This document shows, piece after piece, positions 16,963 through 23,892 of a DNA stretch of 64,000 nt (position 1 is its first letter; each line of letters opens with the position of its first letter). This DNA comes from Betaproteobacteria bacterium (lineage in GTDB: Bacteria; Pseudomonadota; Gammaproteobacteria; Burkholderiales; Rhodocyclaceae). Both the position numbers and the translations under genes were made by a program. Below the pieces are notes generated by a model, which did not search any database, was not told the DNA's origin, and saw only the letters and a list, made by a program, of their open reading frames with translations. Location: assembly GCA_016703785.1 (NCBI GenBank), contig JADJBM010000009.1, positions 124,001-188,000 of the forward strand. Direction: 5' to 3'.

Positions 16963-16971
16963 TGTTAAAAT
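16963..16971 (+). promoter_or_regulatory. extended -10 promoter of suhB
   Basis: TGT followed by TAAAAT forms an extended -10 element (TGnTAAAAT) 54 nt before the suhB ATG. No strong -35 is seen at 16-18 bp (GCTGGA at 17), as expected for extended -10 promoters. Confidence 0.5.
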
Positions 16972-17025
16972 GCCGCCTTCTTCGCCGGAGGGATTGCTCG
17001 CCGGCACGCTCATTAACGGACGCCC

Positions 17026-17823
17026 ATGAACCCCACACTCAGCATCGCCATCAAGGCCGCGCGCCGCGCCGGCGGCATCATCAACCGCGCCTCGCGCGAC
17101 GTCGAACTCATCAAGGTAAGCGCCAAACGCGACAAGGATTTCGTCACCGAGGTCGACAAGGCCGCCGAAGAGGCCATCATCGGGGTGCTCAAGGAGGCGT
17201 ATCCGGAGCACGCGATTCTAGCAGAAGAGTCCGGCGCCTCAGGCGTCTCGGAGTACGTCTGGATCATCGATCCGCTCGACGGCACCACCAACTTCATCCA
17301 CGGCGTGCCGCAGTACGCCATCTCGATCGCCCTGGCGCACAAGGGCGTCCTCACCCATGCCGTGGTCTACGACCCGACCAAGAACGAACTCTTTACTGCC
17401 GTGAAGGGTGGCGGCGCCTACCTCAACGAGCGCCGCATCCGCGTCTCGAAGCGCATCAAGCTCAACGAAGTCATCGTCGGCACCGGCTTCCCCTTCCGTT
17501 ATTTCGAGCATGTCGACGCCTACATGGGCATGTTGCGCGACTTCATGCACAAGACCGCCGGCGTGCGCCGCCCCGGCGCGGCCGCGCTCGACCTGGCCTG
17601 GGTCGCGGCGGGCCGCTTCGACGGCTTCTGGGAACTCGGCCTCTCGCCTTGGGACATGGCGGCCGGCGCGCTGCTCATCACGGAAGCCGGCGGCCTGGTT
17701 GGAGACCTGACCGGCGAGAACAACTATCTCGAGACCGGCAACATCGTCGGAGGCAACCCGAAGGTCTTCGTGCAGCTTCTGCAGATCATCGCGCCCCACC
17801 TGAACGCGAAGCTGAAGGCCTGA
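17026..17823 (+). CDS. suhB: inositol-1-monophosphatase family protein SuhB
   Basis: A 265-residue Mg-dependent phosphatase of the IMPase fold. Metal-binding motifs are EES (about 68), the signature WIIDPLDGTTNFIHG (about 83-97) and the C-terminal WDMAAGALLITEAGG (about 214). SuhB in proteobacteria also acts with NusA/NusB in rRNA transcription antitermination, so its main role may not be inositol metabolism. It is divergent from trmJ, the same neighbourhood as in enterobacteria. Confidence 0.93.
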   Translation: MNPTLSIAIKAARRAGGIINRASRDVELIKVSAKRDKDFVTEVDKAAEEAIIGVLKEAYPEHAILAEESGASGVSEYVWIIDPLDGTTNFIHGVPQYAISIALAHKGVLTHAVVYDPTKNELFTAVKGGGAYLNERRIRVSKRIKLNEVIVGTGFPFRYFEHVDAYMGMLRDFMHKTAGVRRPGAAALDLAWVAAGRFDGFWELGLSPWDMAAGALLITEAGGLVGDLTGENNYLETGNIVGGNPKVFVQLLQIIAPHLNAKLKA

Positions 17824-17865
17824 TCAAGCGGGAAGTCCAGGTTTCATACCGGTGCGCACCAAATA

Positions 17866-18972
17866 ATGGACCCCCTGACCCACGGCCTGCTCGGCGCCGT
17901 CGCCGCCCGGGCCGTGCTCGGCCCCAGGCTCGGCCACGCTGGCTGGATGGTCGGCGCCGCCGCAGGCATGCTGCCGGACGCCGACTTCTTCATCCGCAGC
18001 GACGCCGACCCCCTGCTCAACATCGAAGTCCACCGCCAGTTCACGCATTCCCTCGCCTTCGCTCCCATCGGCGGCACGCTTGCCGCCCTGCCGTGGCTGA
18101 CTTTCAGGAAATTCCGCAGCGACTCGCGGTCCGTGCTGGCGGCGAGCCTCGTCGGCTACGCCACGCACGGCGTGCTCGACGCCTGCACCACTTACGGCAC
18201 GCACCTCGCGTGGCCCTTCTCGGCCGAGCGCGAATCGTGGAACCTGATGACCACCATCGGGCCGCTGTTCACCCTGTTCCTGCTGCTCGGGCTCGTCTTC
18301 GCCGCGCTGCGGCGTTCGCGCGCGCCGGCCATCGCCGCGCTGATGCTGTGCCTCGCCTACGTCGGCGCGGCGGGTTGGCAGCGGGAGAAGGCGGAGGCGG
18401 CGCTCGAGCGCATCGCCCGCGGGCGCGGCCATGCCATCGACCGCGCCGAGATCTTCCCCACCGTCGGCAATCCGCTCGTCTGGCGCACGCTCTACCGCAG
18501 CGGCGATACGCTGCACGCCGACCGCGTGCGCATACCTTTTTCCGGCGAAGCGCAATGGAAACAAGGCGCGCGCATGGCGCAGATCGGCGAAGGCGACCTC
18601 AGCCCAGCCGAGCGCGCCGACCCGCGCGTGCGCCGCGACTTCCATCGCTTCAGGTATTTCTCCGCCGGCTGGGTGGCGCGCGCGCCGCGCGATCCGAGCG
18701 TTATCGCCGACGCCCGCTACTCCCTCGACACCGTCGCCTTCGAGCCGATCTGGGGCGTGCGCTTCAAGCCCGCCCAGCCCGTCCCCACCGAATGGGTCGC
18801 TCGCGACCGCGAGCGCAGGATTCCACTCGGCGAACTCTGGCGGGAAATCAGCGGTAATGACGAACGTTACCGTCCCTTGCCGTCCGCGCTGCTTGAGGTC
18901 GCCCGGAACTGCCCTCCGATACGGCCCCTCTCCCCCGAAGCCGCATCCTGCCCGCCGTCCCACGGCGGCTGA
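17866..18972 (+). CDS. YdjM-family membrane-bound metal-dependent hydrolase-like protein
   Basis: A 368-residue inner-membrane protein. The N-terminal half has the YdjM/DUF457-type pattern: MDPLTHGLLGAVAARAVLG, LPDADFF (Asp pair), HRQFTHSLAFAP, YATHGVLDACTTYGT, interleaved with about four membrane segments. The conserved His/Asp residues form a presumed metal site. A long, probably periplasmic C-terminal part (from about residue 185) has no feature I recognise. The biochemical function of the family is not established; hydrolase is a domain-based label. Confidence 0.8.
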   Translation: MDPLTHGLLGAVAARAVLGPRLGHAGWMVGAAAGMLPDADFFIRSDADPLLNIEVHRQFTHSLAFAPIGGTLAALPWLTFRKFRSDSRSVLAASLVGYATHGVLDACTTYGTHLAWPFSAERESWNLMTTIGPLFTLFLLLGLVFAALRRSRAPAIAALMLCLAYVGAAGWQREKAEAALERIARGRGHAIDRAEIFPTVGNPLVWRTLYRSGDTLHADRVRIPFSGEAQWKQGARMAQIGEGDLSPAERADPRVRRDFHRFRYFSAGWVARAPRDPSVIADARYSLDTVAFEPIWGVRFKPAQPVPTEWVARDRERRIPLGELWREISGNDERYRPLPSALLEVARNCPPIRPLSPEAASCPPSHGG

Positions 18973-19065
18973 CTTTTCCCAGCCGCACCTTCCTGTTGAT
19001 AGCATGTCGAAAGTACTGGCGTCGAATTCACGGCAACGCCAACCCGTAAGCGGCAGAGATCTCAT

Positions 19066-19811
19066 ATGAACAAGGTCATGATCGTCACCGGCGGCAGCCG
19101 CGGCATCGGCGCGGCGACGGCGCGGCTCGCGGCGGTCCATGGCTACGCGGTGTGCATTTCCTATCTCCGCAACAGCCGGCCGCGGAGGCGGTCGTGCAGG
19201 ACATAGTTAAAGCCGGCGGCAGGGCAATCGCCGTTGCCGCGGATGTCGGCGTCGAGGCCGACGTGCTGCGGCTGTTCGAGCGGGTGGATGCGGAACTCGG
19301 GCGCGTGACGGCGCTGGTGAACAACGCCGGCATCCTGGAAAAGCACATGCGCGTCGAGGAGATGGACGCCGGGCGCCTCACGCGGGTGCTGACGGCCAAC
19401 GTCGTCGGCAGCTTCCTCTGCGCGCGGGAGGCGGTGAAGCGCATGTCGGCACGGCATGGCGGCCCGGGCGGCGCGATCGTCAACCTGTCTTCCGCCGCGT
19501 CGCGCCTCGGTTCGCCCAACGAATACGTCGACTATGCCGCCTCGAAGGGAGCCATCGACACCTTCACCATTGGCCTCGCCAAGGAGGTCGCCGCCGAGGG
19601 CATCCGCGTCAACGCCGTGCGGCCGGGCGTGATCTACACCGACATCCACGCCGACGGCGGCGAACCGGGCCGTGTGGATCGGGTGAAGTCGGCCGTGCCC
19701 ATGCTGCGCGGCGGCCAGCCCGAAGAAGTCGCCAAGGCCATTCTGTGGCTGCTCTCCGACGAGGCCTCGTATTCCACGGGCGCGATACTCGACGTGACCG
19801 GCGGACGGTAG
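19066..19811 (+). pseudogene. short-chain dehydrogenase/reductase, single-base frameshift
   Basis: From the ATG at 19066 the product reads MNKVMIVTGGSRGIGAATAR, the Rossmann TGxxxGxG nucleotide-binding motif, then breaks after residue 36 or so. The same protein resumes in another frame: VNNAGILEKHM, NLSSAASRLG, the catalytic YAASKG and a C-terminal YSTGAILDVTGGR. Adding one C near 19176-19177 restores about 248 aa. The restored protein is a classical SDR close to FabG/glucose-dehydrogenase types; the substrate is unknown. A GGCAGAG sequence precedes the start. Confidence 0.82.
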
Positions 19812-19864
19812 CAGGATGTGGGTTTGCGGCGCAGGCCCGGCCGCTCCATCGAGGAGGGATGATC

Positions 19865-20233
19865 ATGGGCAACCCGGTCGGCTGGTTCGAGATCTACGTG
19901 CAGGACATGCCCCGCGCCAAGGCATTCTACGAGTCCGTTTTCAACGTGCAGTTGTCCGACCTCGGCGGCCAGGACATGGAGATGTGGGCCTTCCCCATGG
20001 GGGACCAAACCTACGGCGCCTCCGGGTCGCTAGTGAAGATGGCGGGCTTTCCCTCCGGCGGCAACAGCGTGCTGGTGTACTTCAGTTGCGCGGACTGCGC
20101 GATCGAGGCGGCCGGGGTCGTCAGGTCCGGCGGCAAGATCCAGAAAGACAAGATGTCCATCGGTCAGTATGGTTTCATCGTGCTGGTCGTCGACACCGAA
20201 GGCAACATGATCGGCCTGCACTCGATGCAATAG
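19865..20233 (+). CDS. VOC (glyoxalase/bleomycin resistance) superfamily protein
   Basis: A 122-residue single-module vicinal oxygen chelate protein: GWFEIYVQDMPRAKAFYESV at the start and LVVDTEGNMIGLHSM at the end, with VLVYFSCADC between. Similar proteins are annotated as glyoxalase-like or PhnB-like with no fixed substrate. The start at 19865 is chosen because the ribosome binding site GAGGAGGG (19851-19858) is correctly spaced from it. It abuts an earlier in-frame ATG at 19859 too closely. Confidence 0.8.
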   Translation: MGNPVGWFEIYVQDMPRAKAFYESVFNVQLSDLGGQDMEMWAFPMGDQTYGASGSLVKMAGFPSGGNSVLVYFSCADCAIEAAGVVRSGGKIQKDKMSIGQYGFIVLVVDTEGNMIGLHSMQ

Positions 20234-20238
20234 CAGCC

Positions 20239-20568
20239 ATGGCATACGACGAGGGGCTGGCCGAACGCCTGCGCGAACTCCTGCAGGATCATCCCGGCAT
20301 CGGCGAGAAGAAGATGTTCGGCGGGTTGTGCCTGCTCTCGCGCGGCTACATGTTCGTCGGCATCGTCGGCGAGACGCTGATGGCGCGCGTCGGGCCCGAT
20401 GCCTACGACAAGGCGCTGCGGCGGCCGCATGCACGGGTGATGGATTTCACCGGCAAGCCGATGAAGGGCTACGTCTTCGTCGGTCCGCCTGGCTTCGAGG
20501 AGGATCGCGATCTGAAGCGTTGGGTGGACGAGAGCCTGAAGTTCGTTGGGACGCTGCCGGACAAATAG
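20239..20568 (+). CDS. TfoX N-terminal domain protein
   Basis: A 109-residue protein consisting only of the TfoX/Sxy N-terminal domain: LAERLRELLQDHPGIGEKKMFGGLC, MARVGPDAYDKAL, MKGYVFVGP. Full-length Sxy/TfoX regulates competence with CRP, but stand-alone N-domain proteins like this one are common and uncharacterised. It begins 5 nt after the VOC gene. Confidence 0.8.
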   Translation: MAYDEGLAERLRELLQDHPGIGEKKMFGGLCLLSRGYMFVGIVGETLMARVGPDAYDKALRRPHARVMDFTGKPMKGYVFVGPPGFEEDRDLKRWVDESLKFVGTLPDK

Positions 20569-20609
20569 ACGGCATGGTTTCCTGCTGCCGCGGGAATGAC
20601 GAAATCGAC

Positions 20610-21128
20610 ATGATTGCACCCTGCACCGAGACGGACATCCCCGCCATGTTCTCCGTCATCAACGACGCGGCGCGAGCCTATCGCGGGCACGTGCCGGACG
20701 ATTGCCTGCACGAGCCGTACATGTCGGATGCCGAGCTGCGCGGCGAGATTGCCGCCGGCGTGCGCTTCATCGGCTGGTTCGAGGACGGCGAACTGCTCGG
20801 CGCGATGGGCATCCAGGACGTGCAGGACGTGGCGCTGATCCGCCACGCCTACGTCGCCACGGGCGCGCGGCGCGGCGGCATCGGTGGCAGGCTGCTCAAG
20901 CACCTGCTGATGCTGACGGACCGACCGGTGCTGGTCGGCACCTGGCGCGCGGCGACCTGGGCCGTCGATTTCTACGCGCGCCACGGCTTCAGCCTCGTCG
21001 GCGAGGCGGAAAAGACGGCGCTGCTGCGGAAATACTGGACCATCTCCGAGCGGCAGAACGAAATGTCGCTGGTGCTTCGAGTCGCACTCCGCACTACTCG
21101 GCACGAACATCAGCTCCAGAACCCTTGA
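20610..21128 (+). CDS. GNAT-family N-acetyltransferase
   Basis: A 172-residue GNAT protein. It opens MIAPCTETDIPAMFSVINDAA. The acetyl-CoA-binding motif is around residues 85-96 (GARRGGIGGRLLKHLL), followed by VDFYARHGFSLVGEAEK, typical of motif B. An in-frame ATG at 20574 would add 12 residues, but the family N-terminus fits the ATG at 20610. Substrate unknown. It follows the TfoX-like gene and converges on sodC. Confidence 0.75.
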   Translation: MIAPCTETDIPAMFSVINDAARAYRGHVPDDCLHEPYMSDAELRGEIAAGVRFIGWFEDGELLGAMGIQDVQDVALIRHAYVATGARRGGIGGRLLKHLLMLTDRPVLVGTWRAATWAVDFYARHGFSLVGEAEKTALLRKYWTISERQNEMSLVLRVALRTTRHEHQLQNP

Positions 21129-21154
21129 TTTCCGCCTCCGGGGGGAGACAACCT

Positions 21155-21667
21155 TTACCGCCTGACGATCACCCCGCAAGCCATGCGTGCGCCGGAGTTG
21201 CCGGTGGGCTGGGTCTTGAAGTCGTCGGGCGCAGCGTGGACGATGACACCCTTGCCGACAATCCCCGCTGCGCCGTCCAAAGTCAGCCCCTGCAGTACGG
21301 CGACAAGTTTCGCATTGCCGTAGGCGTCGGTCTCCAGCATGGGCATGTCGCCGGCATGGTGCGGACCCTGATGGGGATGGCCGTGCGGCTGGCCGGTCGG
21401 GTTGAAGTGGCCACCGGCACTGGTGCCGTCGGGTGCGCTGCAGTCGCCCTTCTCATGAATGTGGAAACCGTGCGCGCCGGGGGTGAGGCCGGCGACGTAG
21501 GCCGTCACCTCGATGTCGTTGCCCTTCTGCCTGAAGACGACGGTGCCGGTGGTGGTATGGCCTTTGGTGGGGGCCAGCTTGGCTTCGGCGGAAGGCCCGC
21601 CGCCGGAGCCGGCACAGGCGGACAGAAGCAGCACAACGGAGCAGGCGCCGATCAGGATGGTTTTCAT
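21155..21667 (-). CDS. sodC: Cu/Zn superoxide dismutase, lipoprotein form
   Basis: Periplasmic superoxide dismutase of 170 residues. The signal MKTILIGACSVVLLLSACAG has a lipobox LSAC (Cys18), so it is probably membrane-anchored. Metal ligands appear in GFHIHEKGDC, GGHFNP, HHAGDMPML and a C-terminal VIVHAAPDDF; the second disulfide cysteine lies in RMACGVIVR. A histidine-rich segment (HGHPHQGPHH) sits in the zinc loop. It is the last gene after the formate dehydrogenase subunits and has a strong ribosome binding site (GGAGA). Confidence 0.92.
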   Translation of the reverse strand: MKTILIGACSVVLLLSACAGSGGGPSAEAKLAPTKGHTTTGTVVFRQKGNDIEVTAYVAGLTPGAHGFHIHEKGDCSAPDGTSAGGHFNPTGQPHGHPHQGPHHAGDMPMLETDAYGNAKLVAVLQGLTLDGAAGIVGKGVIVHAAPDDFKTQPTGNSGARMACGVIVRR

Positions 21668-21705
21668 GTATGTCTCCGTTCGGAGTTGGAGTGCCACTTG
21701 TTGTT

Positions 21706-22014
21706 CTATTTCTTCATGGCAGGCGCAGCGGGAGCTGCCGCCTGGGCCGGAGCCCCTGCGGATGGCTTGAACGGCCCGGGGTCCTGGCACGCCGGCGGTG
21801 CGGCGCCTTTCTTGCCATGTTCCTTCATGTAGCGTTCGGCCGTGCGGTTCTGCGACAGGCAGAGCTTGTAGGCCGCCACCTTGCCGCCGTGGTCCGTCTT
21901 CTCCTTGGCCTCGGCCGCCTTGGCCTTGGCTTCGTCGCTCGGCGGTGCAAGCTTGGCCTGGGCGGCGCCGAAAGCCAGCATTGCAGTGATCGCCAGAATC
22001 AGTTTCAGTTTCAT
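21706..22014 (-). CDS. hypothetical secreted protein, 102 aa, in the fdh cluster
   Basis: Signal peptide MKLKLILAITAMLAFGAAQA, then a Lys/Ala/Glu-rich helical stretch (SDEAKAKAAEAKEKTDHGG), two cysteines in AYKLCLSQNR and PPACQDPGPF, and a Pro/Ala-rich tail. The two cysteines could form a disulfide or bind a metal. I recall similar small periplasmic proteins in betaproteobacteria but no assigned role. It lies 17 nt after the cytochrome b subunit gene of formate dehydrogenase and 38 nt before sodC. Confidence 0.7.
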   Translation of the reverse strand: MKLKLILAITAMLAFGAAQAKLAPPSDEAKAKAAEAKEKTDHGGKVAAYKLCLSQNRTAERYMKEHGKKGAAPPACQDPGPFKPSAGAPAQAAAPAAPAMKK

Positions 22015-22031
22015 TTCGTTTCCTCCCGTTG

Positions 22032-23048
22032 TCAGGAATGCGCGGCGGCCGCGCCCGGCTCCGTCTTGGACGCATCGGCCGGTTTCAGTTTTTCCTGGTT
22101 GTACCAAAGCTCGTGGTGCTCCTTGGCCCAGGCCTCGTCGACATGGCCGTAGCGCATGGAATCGTAGGCGCCTTCCATGCCGATGGTGCCGATGTAGATG
22201 TGGCCGAGCATGAGGCAGACGAACAGCAGGGCGCCGACGCTGTGGATGATATTGACCGTCTGCATGGTGTCGCGCACCTGGCCGAAGTTGGGGAAGTCCA
22301 TGATGAGCCCGCTGATGCCGACCGTCAGACCGAGGAAGACGACGCCGAACCAGAACATGAACTTCTCGCCGAAATTGAAGCGCCAGGAAGGTACGTGCTC
22401 GCCGCTGAGCAAGCCGCCGGCCTTGGCGATCCACTCCGCGTCCTCCTTTTTCCAGAAGTTGTCCTTCACGAAAATGAAGAAGGAAACCACGATGGAGAGC
22501 AGGAATAGCGGGCCGATGAAGTTGTGCAGGTTCTTGCCGATCACCGCGAGCCAGCTGAACAGGGTGTAGCCGAACACCGGCAGCAGGACGTGTTTGCCGA
22601 ACAGCAGCACCAGCCCGGTCACGGCCAGGATGACGAAGCTGACCGCCATGCTCCAGTGCGCCATCCGTTCAAGGGTGTTGAAGCGCTGGATATGGCGCCC
22701 GGTCGGCGGTCCGCTCAGCCGGATCATGCCGCGGCGCAGGTAGAAAAGGCCGATGGCGACTGCGACCACGCACAGGGCGATGCCGCCATACAGCGTGATC
22801 GGTCCATTGCGCAGCTCGCGCCATGTTTCGCCGCCGGACTGGATCAGCACGCCGGCTTCCGGGCCGCGCACGGTGGTGACGCCCGCCTCGCCGGAGCGCG
22901 CATCCCGCCACAGCTGCGCCTGGTTGTGCGCTCCCTTGGCTTGCACCTGCGCGGCAGGCTGCGCCGGAGCATCCGCCGACATGGCCGGGGCGGTGCCGAA
23001 CAGCAGTGCCGCCGCCAAGGACAAGGCCAGATTGAGGATCGATTTCAT
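22032..23048 (-). CDS. fdhC: formate dehydrogenase cytochrome b (gamma) subunit
   Basis: Membrane anchor that passes electrons from the iron-sulfur subunit to quinone. The 338-residue protein has a signal peptide (ends near AMSA), an N-terminal periplasmic extension of about 60 residues, then several hydrophobic helices. Candidate haem-ligand histidines lie in ERMAHWSMAVSF, NLHNFIGPLF and the last helices (NIIHSVGALLF, LMLGHIYIGTIGMEG). It matches the FdoI/FdnI-like cytochrome b556 family but with the longer N-terminus common in betaproteobacteria. The start at 23048 has GGAGG 4 nt upstream; the upstream in-frame start would overlap the lipoprotein gene. Confidence 0.9.
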   Translation of the reverse strand: MKSILNLALSLAAALLFGTAPAMSADAPAQPAAQVQAKGAHNQAQLWRDARSGEAGVTTVRGPEAGVLIQSGGETWRELRNGPITLYGGIALCVVAVAIGLFYLRRGMIRLSGPPTGRHIQRFNTLERMAHWSMAVSFVILAVTGLVLLFGKHVLLPVFGYTLFSWLAVIGKNLHNFIGPLFLLSIVVSFFIFVKDNFWKKEDAEWIAKAGGLLSGEHVPSWRFNFGEKFMFWFGVVFLGLTVGISGLIMDFPNFGQVRDTMQTVNIIHSVGALLFVCLMLGHIYIGTIGMEGAYDSMRYGHVDEAWAKEHHELWYNQEKLKPADASKTEPGAAAAHS

Positions 23049-23056
23049 CGTGCCTC

Positions 23057-23281
23057 CTATCCGCCGGTACGGCGGGATTCGTCCTGCTGCAGATTGCGCG
23101 CCTTCAGGTCGCCTTCCCATTTGGCCTTGTCGCCGCCGTAGGGCGCGTTGCTCCAGGGCTGGCTGTCGGGCTTGCCCTGGTATTTGCCCTGCTTGTAGAC
23201 GACAACCCGGTCGCGGTCACCGCAGGCGGCCAGACCGAAAGCGAGTGCTGCCGCCATCACGGGAAGCAAGAACTTTTTCAT
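23057..23281 (-). CDS. small lipoprotein between fdh beta and gamma genes
   Basis: A 74-residue protein with the signal MKKFLLPVMAAALAFGLAAC and lipobox LAAC (Cys20). The mature part is hydrophilic (VVVYKQGKYQGKPDSQPW, then WEGDLKARNLQQDESRR). Its start overlaps the stop codon of the iron-sulfur subunit gene by 4 nt, so it is translated with the enzyme and may be an accessory factor. No function is known to me. Confidence 0.72.
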   Translation of the reverse strand: MKKFLLPVMAAALAFGLAACGDRDRVVVYKQGKYQGKPDSQPWSNAPYGGDKAKWEGDLKARNLQQDESRRTGG

Positions 23282-23877
23282 GATTTCCCCCCTTCCTTGC
23301 CGTAGGCGGTGCCCCAGCCGACCATGTCGGCGCCCTTGCCGCGCTTGATCACGCGATCACGGATGATGTCCGAGAGCACCTGGCCGTCGCCGCCCAGCAA
23401 GGCCTTGGTCGAGCACATCTCGGCGCAGAGCGGCAGCTTGCCCTCGGCCAGGCGGTTACGCCCGTATTTCTTGAACTCCTCGGCCGAGTTGTCGGCCTCC
23501 GGGCCGCCGGCGCAAAAGGTGCATTTATCCATCTTGCCGCGCATGCCGAATGCCCCGCCCTGCGGGAACTGCGGCGCACCAAAGGGACAGGCGTAGAAGC
23601 AGTAGCCGCAGCCGATGCACAAGTCCTTGTCGTGCAGGACCACGCCTTCGTCGGTCTGGTAGAAGCAATCGACCGGGCAGACGGCCATGCAGGGGGCGTC
23701 TGTGCAATGCATGCAGGCGACGGAGACCGAGCGTTCTCCCGGGACGCCGTCGTTCAGCGTGACGACTCGGCGACGGCTGACGCCCCAGGGCACCTCATGC
23801 TCGTTCTTGCAGGCGGTGACGCAGCCGTTGCACTCGATGCAGCGTTCGCTGTCGCAAACAAATTTCATTCTGGCCAT
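23278..23877 (-). CDS. fdhB: formate dehydrogenase iron-sulfur (beta) subunit
   Basis: A 199-residue four-cluster ferredoxin-type subunit that relays electrons from the catalytic subunit to the cytochrome. Cysteine groups: Cys13/16/19/23 (CIECNGCVTAC), CMHCTDAPCMAVCP, CIGCGYCFYACP, and CTFC with a distal CAEMC. It is shorter than E. coli FdnH and has no C-terminal membrane helix, as usual for this betaproteobacterial type. It lies 15 nt downstream of the catalytic subunit gene. Confidence 0.93.
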   Translation of the reverse strand: MARMKFVCDSERCIECNGCVTACKNEHEVPWGVSRRRVVTLNDGVPGERSVSVACMHCTDAPCMAVCPVDCFYQTDEGVVLHDKDLCIGCGYCFYACPFGAPQFPQGGAFGMRGKMDKCTFCAGGPEADNSAEEFKKYGRNRLAEGKLPLCAEMCSTKALLGGDGQVLSDIIRDRVIKRGKGADMVGWGTAYGKEGGKS

Positions 23878-23892
23878 TGTTGTCTCCTCCTT

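Noticed and set aside
13504..16968. Plus-strand ORFs of 469 and 490 codons across the desulfurase, cysE and trmJ genes
   Set aside because: Arg/His/Gln/Val-rich shadow translations without motifs, opposite well-identified genes.
16653..18857. Plus-strand ORF of 734 codons
   Set aside because: Extremely Arg/Pro-rich translation running through trmJ, suhB and the YdjM-like gene in the wrong frame.
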